Counted from the stretch's first letter, positions 17,066 to 27,568 are shown. The stretch is DNA of 64,000 bases from Paracoccaceae bacterium (GCA_020629115.1 JAHDDY010000001.1:1-64000); one strand, 5' to 3'. The notes: generated by a model not told the origin, from the sequence alone. Translations and numbers: made by a program.

Positions 17066-18059
17066 GGTCGGCGAAGACCACGGCAAGGGCAAAGAGCGCG
17101 AGCAGCCCGCCGAAGACGGCGAAGGCCCTGCGCCGGGATTGGCGCGCCTCGAACTTGCGCAGCCATTCGCGCGGCTCCACGCCGCGGTAGCGGAAGACGG
17201 CAAGCGCCGAGAGGTTGACGCTGGCAACGTTGACGCCGAACAGTTCCGCCGCGCCGAGGGCCGCGCGCCAGTCGCCCGCGCCGAGCATCATCCCGAACGC
17301 CACCGCCGGGGGCAAAAGCGCGACGGCGACCATCACGCCGACGAGGGACGCGCTCGCCCCGCTCGTCAGGGCAAGGGCCGCGCAGGCCCCGGATGCCAGC
17401 GCGACGGCCATGCCGTCGAGGCCGATGAACGTGCGGTCGAGCAGTTCCTTCGCCTCCAGATCGAGGGGCAGGATGGCGGCGGCGAGGATCGACAGGCCGA
17501 CGGCGACCGCGAAGCCCGCCGCGAGCGATTTCGCGGCCTCGCCCATCAGCGTCCGGTCGCCCAGCGCCGCGCCGAAGGCGAAGCCGAGATTTGGACCGAG
17601 GAACGGGGCGATGACCATGGCCCCGATGAGCACGGCGACGTTGTTCGTCACCAGTGCCGCCGCCGCCACGACGGTCGAGAGGGCGACGAAGAGGAGGTAG
17701 TCGTTCGTCAGGCGCGCGCCGCGCTCGATCTGGCCGTAGAGAACCTCGCGGGTGGTGGCGCGGCGATGCGCCTCGCGGGCGGCGCGGTCGTTCTCGTCGG
17801 GATCGGCCTTCGGGATGACGGCGTCGACGGGTTGCAGCACGATATGCCAGCCCTCGGTGCCGGAGAGGGCGTCCTGAAGGGCGTCGAGGGTCGATTGCTG
17901 GTAGTCGGGATCGACGAGGGCGCGGACCACGACGCGCCGCCCGCCCTCCTCCTGCTCCGCGACGGCCCAGGATTCGATGGGGCGATGCTCGGCGAAGACC
18001 TTTCGGATGGTCGCGCCCCGCTCACCGGGCGCGACGATCTCGATGACGCGCAGGGCCAT
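17019..18059 (-). CDS. DUF389 / TIGR00341 family membrane protein
   Basis: A 346-residue inner-membrane protein. The N-terminal cytoplasmic part of about 115 residues resembles an ACT-like domain. It is followed by five or six transmembrane helices with the family core NNVAVLIGAMVIAPFLGPNLGFAFG and GVMVAVALLPPAVAFG. Function unknown; some members are annotated as hydrophobic-domain or transport proteins. It begins directly next to the folP stop, at the place where glmM is usually found after ftsH-folP in related genomes (from memory). Confidence 0.82.
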   Translation of the reverse strand: MALRVIEIVAPGERGATIRKVFAEHRPIESWAVAEQEEGGRRVVVRALVDPDYQQSTLDALQDALSGTEGWHIVLQPVDAVIPKADPDENDRAAREAHRRATTREVLYGQIERGARLTNDYLLFVALSTVVAAAALVTNNVAVLIGAMVIAPFLGPNLGFAFGAALGDRTLMGEAAKSLAAGFAVAVGLSILAAAILPLDLEAKELLDRTFIGLDGMAVALASGACAALALTSGASASLVGVMVAVALLPPAVAFGMMLGAGDWRAALGAAELFGVNVASVNLSALAVFRYRGVEPREWLRKFEARQSRRRAFAVFGGLLALFALAVVFADLTTFFDATTPQSPDR

Positions 18060-18869
18060 CTACAGACCCCGCAGGGCGGCATCGACCGCAAGTGCCTGCG
18101 CCGTCTCGCGCACGTCGTGGACGCGCAGGACGGCTGCGCCGTGGCGGGCACCGTGAAGCGCCACGGCGATGGAGCCGGGAGCACGGCGGGCGGCGTCCCG
18201 CTCGCCCGACAGCGTGCCGATGAACCCCTTGCGCGATGCGCCCAGCAGGACGGGGCAGTCCAGCACGGCGAAGGCGTCGAGGTCGCGCAGGAGGGCGAGG
18301 TTATGCGCAAGCGTCTTGCCGAAGCCGATGCCGGGATCGACGATCAGGGCGGCGCGGGGTATGCCCGCCGCCTCGCAAGCCGCGATGCGGGCGGCGAGGT
18401 AGTCGCGCACCTCGGCCACCACGTCGGCGTAGCGCGGGTCATCCTGCATGGTGCGCGGGTCGCCGAGGGCGTGCATGAGGCAGATGCGCCCGCCCGCCTC
18501 GGCATACGCGCGCGCGACGGCCATGCTGTCCGAATCGTAGGTCAGGGCCGATACGTCGTTGAACAGCCGCGCACCCGCCGCCAGCGCCCGGCGCGCGACC
18601 TCGGCCTTGCGGGTGTCGACGGAGACATAGGCCCCCGCCGCGACCCCCGCCTCGATGGCCGGGGCGATGCGCCGCCATTCCTCCTCGACCGGGACGGGCT
18701 GCGCGCCGGGGCGGGTGGACTCGCCGCCGATATCGAGGATGTCGGCCCCCTCCTCCCGCATCGTCGCGACCCGCGCCGCGAGGGCGGCCTCGGGGACCAT
18801 GCCGCCGTCCGAGAAACTGTCGGGGGTGGCGTTGAGGATGCCCATGATCTCGGGTCGCAACGGCTTCAC
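18060..18869 (-). CDS. folP: Dihydropteroate synthase
   Basis: Condenses 6-hydroxymethyl-dihydropterin diphosphate with p-aminobenzoate in folate synthesis; the sulfonamide target. The signature MGILNATPDSFSDGG lies near the N-terminus, followed by DIGGESTRPGA and the later DPGIGFGK and GASRKGF motifs. The frame is open to an ATG at 18935, but that extension runs through a strong hairpin ending in T residues that looks like the ftsH terminator. The GTG at 18869, with GAGG 8 bp upstream, gives a product of 269 residues and normal spacing to the first motif. I favour this start; 18935 is the alternative. Confidence 0.88.
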   Translation of the reverse strand: MKPLRPEIMGILNATPDSFSDGGMVPEAALAARVATMREEGADILDIGGESTRPGAQPVPVEEEWRRIAPAIEAGVAAGAYVSVDTRKAEVARRALAAGARLFNDVSALTYDSDSMAVARAYAEAGGRICLMHALGDPRTMQDDPRYADVVAEVRDYLAARIAACEAAGIPRAALIVDPGIGFGKTLAHNLALLRDLDAFAVLDCPVLLGASRKGFIGTLSGERDAARRAPGSIAVALHGARHGAAVLRVHDVRETAQALAVDAALRGL

Positions 18870-18890
18870 GGTACGGACCTCACCAGACGG

Positions 18891-18924
18891 AGAAAGCGCC
18901 GCCGGTTTCCCGGCAGCGCTTTCT
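18891..18924 (-). terminator. Intrinsic terminator after ftsH
   Basis: AGAAAGCGC and GCGCTTTCT form an outer stem, and GCCGG and CCGGC an inner stem around a TTTC loop, with one mismatch between the two. On the minus strand the stem ends in CTTTCT. It lies 45 bp after the ftsH stop. Confidence 0.7.
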
Positions 18925-18968
18925 AACTGGTTCAAACGGATCGAGCGGCAAGCCTCGTCGCGTGGCGA

Positions 18969-20879
18969 TCAGGTCGGCTGTGGCTCCATCCCGCCCGTAT
19001 CGGGCTTGGGCTTCTTCGTCTTCGGAACCGACGTGATCGAGGGCGGGCCGCTATCGGTCGGAGAGCCGTCGTCGTTGCGGTCGAGCGGCTCGCCGGCGAT
19101 GACCTTCTTGATCTCGTCGCCCGTCAGCGTCTCGTATTCCAGAAGACCCTGGGCGAGGCGCTCGAACTCGACGGACTTCTCGGTCAGGATGCGCTTGGCC
19201 GTCTCGTACCCCTCGTCGATGAGGCGCTTGACCTCCTCCTCGATGGTCTGCTGCGTCTCGGTCGAGATCTGGATGCCGCCGGCCTGGTAGGAGCCGAGGA
19301 AGCTGTCCTGCTCGGACGAGTAGTTGACGTTGCCGACCTTGCTCGACATGCCGAACTGCGTGACCATCGCGCGGGCGATCTTGGACACCTGCTGGATGTC
19401 GCTGACCGGGCCGGAGGAGACGTTGTCCTCGCCGAAGGTCAGGACCTCCGCCGCCTTGCCCGCCATGGCCATGGCGATCTTGGATTCGTACTTGGTCTTG
19501 GAGACCGAATACGTGTCGCGCTCCGGCACGCTCATCACGAGACCCAGCGCGCGCCCGCGCGGGATGATGGTCGCCTTGTAGACCGGGTCGTGCTGGGGCA
19601 CGTACATAGCGACCAGCGCATGGCCCGCCTCGTGGTAGGCGGTGGTCTTCTTCTCCTCCTCGGTCATCACCATGGAGCGGCGTTCGGCGCCCATCATCAC
19701 CTTGTCCTTGGCGAACTCGAAATCGTCCATGGTGACGAGGCGCTTGCCGAGGCGCGCGGCGGTCAGCGCCGCCTCGTTGACGAGGTTCGCCAGGTCCGCA
19801 CCCGAGAAGCCGGGGGTGGAACGGGCGATGCGGCGCAGATCGACGCCGGGGGCCAGCGGCACCTTGCGGGCGTGGACCTCCAGGATCTTGTTGCGGCCGT
19901 TGATGTCGGGGTTGTTCACCGTCACCTGACGGTCGAAGCGGCCCGGGCGCAGGAGCGCGGGGTCGAGCACGTCGGGACGGTTGGTCGCGGCGATGAGGAT
20001 GACGCCCTCGTTCGCCTCGAACCCGTCCATCTCGACCAGAAGCTGGTTCAGCGTCTGCTCGCGCTCGTCGTTGCCGCCGCCGTAGCCTGCGCCGCGATGG
20101 CGGCCCACGGCGTCGATCTCGTCGATGAACACGATGCAGGGCGCGGATTTCTTCGCCTGCTCGAACATGTCGCGCACGCGGCTCGCGCCGACGCCCACGA
20201 ACATCTCGACGAAGTCCGAGCCGGAGATGGTGAAGAAGGGCACGCCCGCCTCGCCCGCGATGGCACGGGCCAGAAGCGTCTTACCCGTGCCGGGAGGGCC
20301 GACGAGCAGCGCGCCCTTGGGGATCTTGCCGCCCAGGCGCGAATATTTCTGCGGGTCGCGCAGGAACTCGACGATCTCCTGAAGTTCCTCCTTCGCCTCG
20401 TCGATGCCGGCCACGTCGTCGAAGGTGACCCGGCCCTGCTTTTCCGTCAGGAGCTTGGCCTTGGACTTGCCGAAGGACATCGCCCCGCGCCCGCCGCCCT
20501 GCATCTGGCGCATGAAGAAGACCCAGACGCCGATCAGCAGGAGGAAGGGGAGCCAGCCGAGCAGCACCGCGAGCAGCGGGTTGCGCTCCTGCGGGTCGAC
20601 GACGATGTTCGTGTCGGAATTCTCCAGCTTCTCCATCAGGTTGCTGTCCTGAGGGATGTACGTGTAGAAGGTGTTGCCCGAGCTTTCGAGCGTGCCGGTC
20701 AGGCGCTCGCCGGAGATCGTGACCTCGCTCACGGCACCCGACTCGATATTGCGGACCAGCTCGGAATACGTCATCTCCCGCGAGTTGCGGTCCGCCCCGT
20801 TCTGCCCGAACATGTTGAACAGGGCGACGAACAGGATGATGATGACGAGCCACAGGCCCAGATTCTTGATGTTGTTCAC
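18969..20879 (-). CDS. ftsH: ATP-dependent zinc metalloprotease FtsH
   Basis: Membrane-anchored AAA+ protease that degrades misfolded membrane proteins and regulatory proteins. The 636-residue product has two N-terminal transmembrane segments (about 6-22 and 100-120) enclosing a periplasmic domain, a Walker A motif GPPGTGKT at 194-201, the AAA second region of homology, and the zinc motif HEAGH at 416-420. It is the last gene of the tol-pal-tilS-ftsH series and is followed by a likely terminator. Confidence 0.99.
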   Translation of the reverse strand: MNNIKNLGLWLVIIILFVALFNMFGQNGADRNSREMTYSELVRNIESGAVSEVTISGERLTGTLESSGNTFYTYIPQDSNLMEKLENSDTNIVVDPQERNPLLAVLLGWLPFLLLIGVWVFFMRQMQGGGRGAMSFGKSKAKLLTEKQGRVTFDDVAGIDEAKEELQEIVEFLRDPQKYSRLGGKIPKGALLVGPPGTGKTLLARAIAGEAGVPFFTISGSDFVEMFVGVGASRVRDMFEQAKKSAPCIVFIDEIDAVGRHRGAGYGGGNDEREQTLNQLLVEMDGFEANEGVILIAATNRPDVLDPALLRPGRFDRQVTVNNPDINGRNKILEVHARKVPLAPGVDLRRIARSTPGFSGADLANLVNEAALTAARLGKRLVTMDDFEFAKDKVMMGAERRSMVMTEEEKKTTAYHEAGHALVAMYVPQHDPVYKATIIPRGRALGLVMSVPERDTYSVSKTKYESKIAMAMAGKAAEVLTFGEDNVSSGPVSDIQQVSKIARAMVTQFGMSSKVGNVNYSSEQDSFLGSYQAGGIQISTETQQTIEEEVKRLIDEGYETAKRILTEKSVEFERLAQGLLEYETLTGDEIKKVIAGEPLDRNDDGSPTDSGPPSITSVPKTKKPKPDTGGMEPQPT

Positions 20880-20933
20880 GAACAGGCTCCCGGTGGGATG
20901 CGTCCCCGAAAATCGGGACGATCTTATGTTCTT

Positions 20934-22241
20934 CTAGATAAAGGCTTCGTCGGCAGGATCAACCGCCGCCGCCGCTTCATGTCGTACCGCCACCGCGCGG
21001 CATTCCGACGCCGCCGGGGTCGCGGCGTATCCGGCGAGGGGGATGGCGAGGGGCGTATCCCCCTGCCAGAGCGCGGGCGTGCAGGCGCGGGCGGGGCGCG
21101 GGGCGGCGGTCCAGCCGGGCGGAAGCGGGGCCTTGGCGCGCTTCAGATGACGCAGGCCCGCCTCGCCCGTCGCCGCGATGCGGGTACCGGGAGGCGGGTC
21201 CGGCGGGAGGGCGACGTGGAAGCGTCCGTCCCACAGGCCGCCGCGCGCGGGGGACGCGATGGCTGTGCAGGCGCGCGGCTCGCGCTGGACGACGAGCATC
21301 CCGCCGGGGATATCGACACGGCAGCCGTGCAAGGTCGCGCCGCCGAAGCCGGGGCGGGTGGCGCGGTCCATCAAGGCGGCGAGTGCATCGAGACGGGGGC
21401 GGTAAGGGGCGCCGGACACCTCGCACAGAAGACGCGCGAAGACGCGCCGGGCGGTCTCGACCGGCGCGTCGCGCAGGGAGGCCGGGGGCAGGGTGATATA
21501 GCCGAGGGGCGAGACGGTGCAGTGCTGTGCCCGGAAGGCATCGGCGCAGGCGTCGAGGACCACGCGTGCCTCGTGCATCGATCGGGCGGTCGCGGCGAGG
21601 CGGGCGGGGGTGATGCCGGTATCGGCCAAGGCCGGGAGGGCGTCGCGGGCGCGGATGCGGGCGTAGTCGCGATCCTCGTTGGTGGGATCGTCCGCCCAGG
21701 GGATATCCTCCGCCGCGAGGATGCCGCGCAGGGGCGCGCGCGGCATATCGAGCAGGGGGCGCAGGATACGCAGGCCCCACAGGGCGGTCACGGGGCGCAT
21801 ACCGGCCAGCCCATCGACGCCGGAGCCGCGACCGAGGCGCAGGAGCACAGTCTCCGCCTGGTCGTCCAGCGTATGGCCGGTCAGGAGCGCGGCGATGCCG
21901 CGCGCGGTGCAGGCGTCGGCCATGGTGCGATAGCGTCCTTCGCGGGCCTTCGCCGACAGGTTGCCCGTACCGTCGCTCCGCCACACGAGGGTCTCGTGGG
22001 CGATTCCCCGCCGGGCGCAGAAGGCTTTCACCATCGCGGCCTCCGCCGCGCTCTCAGTACGCAGGCCGTGATCGACGGTCAGGGCCTGGAGGGCGGTGCC
22101 GCGGCGGCGTGTCCATCGGTCCGCCAGATGCAGGAGCGCCATGCTGTCGCCGCCCCCCGAGACGGCGACGGCGATGCGGGCTTCATCGGAAGCGGCTGTG
22201 AAGAGAAGGTCGAGGTCGTCGTCGGTAAACCCCGCCGTCAT
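20934..22241 (-). CDS. tilS: tRNA(Ile)-lysidine synthase
   Basis: Converts C34 of the CAU-anticodon isoleucine tRNA to lysidine, which changes its reading from AUG to AUA. The PP-loop SGGGDS lies near residues 28-33, followed by the GHTLDDQAETVLLRL segment. The 435-residue product starts at an ATG that overlaps the cpoB stop (ATGA); another ATG 9 bp upstream is possible. The C-terminal part is divergent, as usual for the family. Confidence 0.95.
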   Translation of the reverse strand: MTAGFTDDDLDLLFTAASDEARIAVAVSGGGDSMALLHLADRWTRRRGTALQALTVDHGLRTESAAEAAMVKAFCARRGIAHETLVWRSDGTGNLSAKAREGRYRTMADACTARGIAALLTGHTLDDQAETVLLRLGRGSGVDGLAGMRPVTALWGLRILRPLLDMPRAPLRGILAAEDIPWADDPTNEDRDYARIRARDALPALADTGITPARLAATARSMHEARVVLDACADAFRAQHCTVSPLGYITLPPASLRDAPVETARRVFARLLCEVSGAPYRPRLDALAALMDRATRPGFGGATLHGCRVDIPGGMLVVQREPRACTAIASPARGGLWDGRFHVALPPDPPPGTRIAATGEAGLRHLKRAKAPLPPGWTAAPRPARACTPALWQGDTPLAIPLAGYAATPAASECRAVAVRHEAAAAVDPADEAFI

Positions 22242-23314
22242 CCCCCGCATCGGGTACGTTCAGCCTCGATCTGCGCGCGTTGCAGGAGAGACGGGTCCGC
22301 ATTCGGGAAACGGCTGGGGAACTCGGTGAAGGTCAGGCACGCTTCGTCGCGCTGGCCGAGGCCGGAAAGGGTCATCCCGAGCTTGAGCAGGCTGTCGGGC
22401 GCCTTCGGCCCGTTCGGCCATCCCTTGAAGGAATCGAGAAAGGCCTTGGCCGCCTCGTTGTAGCGGCCCAGGCGCAGATGCATGTCGCCGAGCCAGTAAT
22501 GCGCGCTGCCCGCGACCGGGGCCTGCGGGTACTGGATCACGAGCGATTCCAGGGCCGTGCCTGCGGCATCGAACTCGCCGAGGTTGAGCAGGCGCAGAGC
22601 ATCGTCGTACTGCATCTGCGGATCGGACTGCGCAAGGACGACCGGGGCGGGAGCGGGCGGCTCCGGCATCGCAGGCGCGACCGACGAGCCGGCAAGAGCG
22701 ACGGCGGTCCCGGCGGTCTGGGATTGCGCCCGGGGCGTCGTTCCGGGAGCGGCCCGGGACGGCTCGACGGGGATGGTCGGGAAGGGCAGCGCGGCAAGGT
22801 CGGGGATGGTGTCCATCTGGCGCGGTGCGCCGAAGGCCACCGCCGGGCCGCCGCCGAGATTCACCATGGGCTGCGCGGGGGCCATCGGTTGCACGAACGG
22901 CGCGGGCGGCGATGCGGCGGGCGCGGGAGCCGCCGCGACGCCGGGATCGGAGACGAACGGGGTCGGCGGGCGCGATTCGAGGGCCTGGAGCCGCGTCCCA
23001 AGATCGAGCATCCTCTTGTCGTAGGTCTCGGCGCGGCGGGCGGCGTCGTATTCGAGCCGCTCGACCAGCCCGGTGAGACGGCGCAACTCGGCCTCGATCT
23101 GGTCGATCCGGGTCATCACCTCGCCCGACGCGCCCGCAGGGCGCTGACGCAGGAGGACGACCTCCGATTCGAGCCTGTCGAGCCGACCGAGGATGGAGCT
23201 GACGGGGATACGCTGGACCGCCTGCTGCTGGGCTTGGACGGTCGGGACCGGCACGGCGACGGCGGCGAGAAGAAGCGCGCAGGCGAGGGCGGGCGCGCGG
23301 AAGGATACTGCCAT
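22238..23314 (-). CDS. cpoB: Tol-Pal system protein CpoB (YbgF)
   Basis: Periplasmic protein that links outer-membrane constriction by Tol-Pal with cell-wall synthesis. The 358-residue product has a signal peptide (about 1-28, ending VQA), an N-terminal coiled coil (about 40-95) that would trimerise and bind TolA, a Pro/Ala-rich linker, and C-terminal TPR repeats (about 235-350, with the YDDALRLLNLGEFDAAG and AHYWLGDMHLRLGRYNEA pattern). It overlaps tilS by 4 bp and is separated from pal by a 218-bp gap with hairpins. Confidence 0.93.
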   Translation of the reverse strand: MAVSFRAPALACALLLAAVAVPVPTVQAQQQAVQRIPVSSILGRLDRLESEVVLLRQRPAGASGEVMTRIDQIEAELRRLTGLVERLEYDAARRAETYDKRMLDLGTRLQALESRPPTPFVSDPGVAAAPAPAASPPAPFVQPMAPAQPMVNLGGGPAVAFGAPRQMDTIPDLAALPFPTIPVEPSRAAPGTTPRAQSQTAGTAVALAGSSVAPAMPEPPAPAPVVLAQSDPQMQYDDALRLLNLGEFDAAGTALESLVIQYPQAPVAGSAHYWLGDMHLRLGRYNEAAKAFLDSFKGWPNGPKAPDSLLKLGMTLSGLGQRDEACLTFTEFPSRFPNADPSLLQRAQIEAERTRCGG

Positions 23315-23436
23315 GCGAAATCTCCTTCGGGGGTGGGAACGGACATGGCCCGCTTTCGTACAGGTAGTCCGCCTCGTCTCGTCGACACCATCGAACGGGA
23401 CGACCCGGGCATTTTGAGGGCGATCACCCGAATTAT

Positions 23437-23462
23437 CGCGGCGGAACGATCATCCCGCCGCG
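23437..23462. terminator. Hairpin between pal and cpoB
   Basis: CGCGGCGG and CCGCCGCG make a perfect 8-bp stem with a 10-nt loop. A second, imperfect stem (GGTGGG with CCCACC-like arms) is at about 23483-23511. There are no long T-runs, so partial attenuation or mRNA stabilisation of the pal transcript is as likely as termination. Confidence 0.4.
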
Positions 23463-23532
23463 CGACCGGGCATCTGCGACAAGGTGGGAGGGCATACCGT
23501 CATGCCCCACCTCCTCCGGACGGCTCCCCGCC

Positions 23533-24417
23533 CTAGAAGCTCGCGCCGCCGCCGATGACGGTCTCGACGCGGCGGTTCTTCGCCCAGTCGTTCGGGCCGG
23601 AGCCGAGCGAGAGCGGGCGCTCCTTGCCGTAGGACACGGTGCGCAGGCGCGCGGTCTCGACGCCGAGGGAGGACAGGAAGGCCCGCACCGCATCGGCCCG
23701 GCGCGCGCCGAGGGCGAGGTTGTACTCGCGGGTGCCGCGCTCGTCGGCATGGCCTTCGAGGATGACGGCGCGATGCTCGGGGTGCAGCTGGAGCCAGGCC
23801 GCCTGACGGCGCAGGGTCTCGCGCGCGTCCGACGTGAGGATCACGCTGTCGGTCTCGAAGAGGACGCGGTTGCCGACCTGGGTGGTCAGGTAGCTCTGCT
23901 GACCCGTGTCGCCGGGGAAGGAATAGCCGTTCAGGGACGCGCCGCCCTGGTCGGTATAGGTGCTGAACTGGGTGCCACCGCCCGTCACGACGCCGGTGTC
24001 GTCGAACAGGGTCGCGTCGTAGGGCTGGGTGAAGGAGCCGTCGTTGTAGGTGGTGGTATCAGTGTAGATCGTGCCGTCCTCGTATTGCGGGGCGGCGGAG
24101 ATGATGCCACCGTCCACGAGACCGCCGTCGGACCCGTAGATGCCGACCCCGCCCAAGGCCGTGCCGTCGATGGGGCCGGTGCCGCCCGCCCGGCCGTAGA
24201 TATCGGCACCGCCGCCGGGAATGTCGTCGCTGCCGAGGACGTAGGGTGCTGCACCGACGCCGGCACCGACGCCGCCCTGAAGGGGCGCGCCGGGATTGCC
24301 CAGCCCCGCGGCCGAGGTGGTCGTCTCGGCGGTCGGGTCCTGCGTGCCCGCGCATCCGGCGAGGGCAAGCGCCGCCGTGGCGGCGAGGGCGAGGGAACGG
24401 AGGGGGATGGGGCGCAT
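23533..24417 (-). CDS. pal: Peptidoglycan-associated lipoprotein Pal
   Basis: Outer-membrane lipoprotein that binds peptidoglycan and TolB. A lipobox ALAGC gives lipidation at C22. The OmpA-like domain is C-terminal (about 185-290) with the diagnostic ILEGHADERGTREYN segment. At 294 residues it is much longer than the roughly 160-180 of usual Pal. The extra length is a low-complexity Gly/Asp/Thr/Tyr-rich region between about 30 and 165, which could act as a long tether across the periplasm. It lies directly downstream of tolB. Confidence 0.95.
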   Translation of the reverse strand: MRPIPLRSLALAATAALALAGCAGTQDPTAETTTSAAGLGNPGAPLQGGVGAGVGAAPYVLGSDDIPGGGADIYGRAGGTGPIDGTALGGVGIYGSDGGLVDGGIISAAPQYEDGTIYTDTTTYNDGSFTQPYDATLFDDTGVVTGGGTQFSTYTDQGGASLNGYSFPGDTGQQSYLTTQVGNRVLFETDSVILTSDARETLRRQAAWLQLHPEHRAVILEGHADERGTREYNLALGARRADAVRAFLSSLGVETARLRTVSYGKERPLSLGSGPNDWAKNRRVETVIGGGASF

Positions 24418-24517
24418 GGGTGGCTCCTTTCGCGGCCCGCGTCCTGCGGGGCCTGTCCTTGTACTTCTCTGCGCCGGAAGATCGGCGCGCGCATCCGTCG
24501 AATCGTGCGGAGACGGT

Positions 24518-25867
24518 CTAGCGCATGACCGGCCCCCAGGCGGGGTCGGAGGCGGGGCCGGGGGTGGCGACTCGGGTCTCGCGCCCGCCCCGGATGTCGA
24601 TGGAATAGAGCTGCGGCCTGCCCCGCTCGCCTTCTGTCTCGCGGAAGAACATCAGCCGCCGCCCGTTCGGTGCCCAGGTGGGGCTTTCGTCGAGGAAGCT
24701 GTCGGTCAGCAGCCGCTCGCCGCCGCCGTCGGGCGACATGACGCCGATGCCGAAGCGCCCGTCCGCGATGCGGGTGAAGGCGATGAGGTCGCCGCGCGGG
24801 GACCAGACGGGCGTGGCGTAGCGCCCGTTGCCGAAGCTGATCCGCTTGGCCGAGCCGCCCCGGGCGGGCATCACGTAGAGCTGCTGCGAGCCGCCCCGGT
24901 CGGATTCGAACACGATCCGCCGCCCGTCCGGCGAGTAGGACGGCGCGGTGTCGATGGCGGTGTTGGAGGTCAGGCGCGTGATCTGGCGCGAGCGCAGGTC
25001 CATCTCGTAGATGTCCGTATTCCCGCCGCGCGCGAGGCTCATCAGAACGCTCGTCCCGTCGGGCGAGAAGCGCGGGGCGAAGGTCATGCCCGGGAAACGG
25101 CCGAGGATTTCCTGCCGCCGCGATTCGATGTCGAGGAGGTACACGCGCGGCAGGCCGTCGCGGTAGGAGATGTACGTGACCTCCTGCGACCGGGGCGAGA
25201 AGCGCGGGGTAAGGACGAGGGACGCGCCTCCGGTCAGGTATTCGAGGTTCTCGCCGTCGTAATCCATGACGGCGAGGCGCTTGACGCGCCGGTTCTTCGG
25301 CCCGCGCTCGTCGACGAAGACGATGCGGGTCTCGAAATAGCCGGCCTCGCCGGTCAGGCGCTCGTAGATGGCGTCCGAGGCGCGATGCGCCATGCGCCGC
25401 CAGGCCGCGCGGTCGCCGGTATACTGGAAGCCGGCGATCTGCTGCTGCGCCACCACGTCCCACAGGCGGAAGCGCAGGGCGAAGCGTCCGTCGGGGGTGG
25501 CGCCGATCTCGCCGGTGACAAGGGCGGCGGCGTTCGAGAGGGTGCGCACGTCGTTGAAGCGCGGCGGCGCGCCGAAGCTGGGCACGAGAGGCGCGATGGC
25601 CGCGTCGGGGACGGTGCGGAAGATGTTGGTGCTGGCCAGGTCGGCCTCGATCACCTGCGCGAGCTGCGGCCCCAGGGGGTCGGCCACGCCGCCTTCGCCG
25701 AAGAAGTCGAGCACGGCGATGGGCAGCGGCTCGACTACGCCCCGGTCGAGGGTCAGCTTGAGCGGCTGCGACTGGGCAAGCGCGGCGACGGGCAGGACGA
25801 GGCACGCGGCGACACCGAGGCAGGCGGCTCCGACGACACGCAAGGCTCTGGAAAGGGTCTGGGTCAT
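24518..25867 (-). CDS. tolB: Tol-Pal system beta-propeller protein TolB
   Basis: Periplasmic protein that shuttles between Pal and TolA. The ATG chosen overlaps the tolA stop (ATGA) and gives a 449-residue precursor with a signal peptide ending ALAQ. The N-terminal domain (about 30-165) precedes a six-bladed propeller with repeated F-S-P-D-G-x-x-x and [16 protein letters not shown] blades. An in-frame ATG 48 bp further upstream would spoil the signal peptide. Confidence 0.97.
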   Translation of the reverse strand: MTQTLSRALRVVGAACLGVAACLVLPVAALAQSQPLKLTLDRGVVEPLPIAVLDFFGEGGVADPLGPQLAQVIEADLASTNIFRTVPDAAIAPLVPSFGAPPRFNDVRTLSNAAALVTGEIGATPDGRFALRFRLWDVVAQQQIAGFQYTGDRAAWRRMAHRASDAIYERLTGEAGYFETRIVFVDERGPKNRRVKRLAVMDYDGENLEYLTGGASLVLTPRFSPRSQEVTYISYRDGLPRVYLLDIESRRQEILGRFPGMTFAPRFSPDGTSVLMSLARGGNTDIYEMDLRSRQITRLTSNTAIDTAPSYSPDGRRIVFESDRGGSQQLYVMPARGGSAKRISFGNGRYATPVWSPRGDLIAFTRIADGRFGIGVMSPDGGGERLLTDSFLDESPTWAPNGRRLMFFRETEGERGRPQLYSIDIRGGRETRVATPGPASDPAWGPVMR

Positions 25868-27543
25868 TGGAGCACCATCTGAGCTGGATCGAAGCGGATC
25901 ACGATGTCCCGCCACGCGTTGTATTTCTGCGGCGGCAGGGCGAAGGGCTGGCAGCGCATGTCCTGAAGCGCCGTCCGCGCGCGGTCGACCGCGATCTGGA
26001 AATCGGGCGGCGTCGGGCGCGGCTCCAGCAGGGTAATCGAGTTCTGGTTAACGAAACCGTTCTGCCTAATCTCGGCGCGAAAGGTGACGACAAGATTGCG
26101 GGCATTGGCCGAAACGGTGTCGACACGCCAGCACCGGCGAAGCTGGTCGAGAACGGCCTGCGTTTCTCCGGCGGTGAGGCTGACGCCGGGCGTGGCCGTG
26201 CGCCCCTGTCCGAAGCTGGGGCCGGTGCGGGCGGACTGGGCAGCATTGTTGGCCGCGCCGAGGATGCTGGCCAGGGCGCTGTCGCCGCCGAGAAAGCTGT
26301 CCTGAGGCGGCGCGGCGGGGGTATCGACGATGTTGCTCGCCCGATCCTCGGGGCTGCTGTCCGCGTTCAGGGCGGCGAGCTGCTGCTGGCGCAGGGCGCG
26401 CTGGCGGGCCTCCTCCTCGGCGCGGCGACGGCTCTCGAGTTCGGCACGGGCGAGGCGCTCCGCCTCCGCCTGATCCGCGCGAAGGCGCTCGGCGAGGCGC
26501 TCCTGCTCGCGTCGTTCGGCCAGTTCGGCGGCGCGGCGCTCCTGCTCGGCGACGCGATCCTGCTCGGCGCGGGCCGCTTCCTCGCGGCGTCGGCGTTCCT
26601 CCTCGACAAGGGCGGCCACCCGGGCGCGGTCCTCTTCGAGACGCCGCTGCTCGGCGGCACGTTCCTCGGCGGCGCGTTCCTCGGCCTGCACCATCTCCAT
26701 GAAACGGCGCTGGGCCTCGGCGAGGGCGGCCTCGTCGACCTGCGGCTCGGGCGCGGCCTCCGGTGTCGCCGGGGCGGGGGCCGGCTCCGGTTCGGGGGCC
26801 GGCGCAGCGGCGGGCCGGCGCGGCTCCTCGGCGCTGGCCACGGCGAGCGAGCCGCGCGGCTTGCGCGACGGGAGCGGCGTCGAGAGTGGGGCGAGGTCCT
26901 CCTCCGCAGCCGCCGCCGTCTCGACGGGATCGGGCGCGGGGGCCGGTTCGGGCGCCGATTCGGCTTTCTCGCCCTCGCCTTCGGTCTCGGCGGGGGGCGG
27001 CGGCTCGTCTGAACTGGTGTCGATCTGTGGCAGCGCGTCCATCACGCCGCGCGGAGGCTTGGGCGCGGGGGGCGCGATGGCGACCTCCACGTCGTCGGGG
27101 GGGCCGAGATCGGCGGGGTCGACCTCGCGATCGGCGAGGGCGTCGTCGTCCAGCACGAGGGGCTTCGGCGCGGGCGCCGCCGTGACGCTGGGCGCGTCGG
27201 GTTCGGGCGCTTCGGGTTCCGGGAGTGCGTCGACCACCGGCTCGGGCAGGCGCATGGCCAGTTCGACGGACGGTTCCGGCGCGGGGGGTGGCTCGTCCAG
27301 CGCATCGGGAACCGGGTCGGCATCGGCGAGGACAGGCGCGCGGGGCGGCTCGGGGGCGGCGACCGTCGACGGGGTGGGAGCGCGGGAGGTCAGCGCGTTG
27401 TACTCGTCGACGGAAATGATATCGACCGCCATCGCCGTGTCGGACCCCATGGGGATCAGCGGTTCGGGCGCGCGCGCGGTCAGGAGCAGGAACAACCCGC
27501 CCACATGCAGCGCCGCCGATGCGATGATCCCGACATACGTCAC
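25864..27543 (-). CDS. tolA: Cell envelope integrity protein TolA
   Basis: Inner-membrane energy transducer that connects TolQR to TolB-Pal. The 559-residue product has one transmembrane helix (about 5-24) and a long Pro/Ala/Glu-rich region (about 45-265). A highly charged Ala/Glu/Arg helix (about 265-385) would span the periplasm, and a globular C-terminal domain (about 440-559) ends [21 protein letters not shown]. It is longer than E. coli TolA because of the proline-rich segment. It starts 25 bp after tolR. Confidence 0.93.
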   Translation of the reverse strand: MTYVGIIASAALHVGGLFLLLTARAPEPLIPMGSDTAMAVDIISVDEYNALTSRAPTPSTVAAPEPPRAPVLADADPVPDALDEPPPAPEPSVELAMRLPEPVVDALPEPEAPEPDAPSVTAAPAPKPLVLDDDALADREVDPADLGPPDDVEVAIAPPAPKPPRGVMDALPQIDTSSDEPPPPAETEGEGEKAESAPEPAPAPDPVETAAAAEEDLAPLSTPLPSRKPRGSLAVASAEEPRRPAAAPAPEPEPAPAPATPEAAPEPQVDEAALAEAQRRFMEMVQAEERAAEERAAEQRRLEEDRARVAALVEEERRRREEAARAEQDRVAEQERRAAELAERREQERLAERLRADQAEAERLARAELESRRRAEEEARQRALRQQQLAALNADSSPEDRASNIVDTPAAPPQDSFLGGDSALASILGAANNAAQSARTGPSFGQGRTATPGVSLTAGETQAVLDQLRRCWRVDTVSANARNLVVTFRAEIRQNGFVNQNSITLLEPRPTPPDFQIAVDRARTALQDMRCQPFALPPQKYNAWRDIVIRFDPAQMVLQ

Positions 27544-27568
27544 GCTTGGCTCTCGTCCTTTCCGTGTC

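Noticed and set aside
17001-18926. Plus-strand open frame of 641 codons across the DUF389 gene and folP
   Set aside because: Antisense to genes with clear family signatures; no protein motif of its own.
19590-22463. Plus-strand open frame of 957 codons across ftsH and tilS
   Set aside because: Antisense to two certain genes; composition and lack of motifs show it is a frame shadow.
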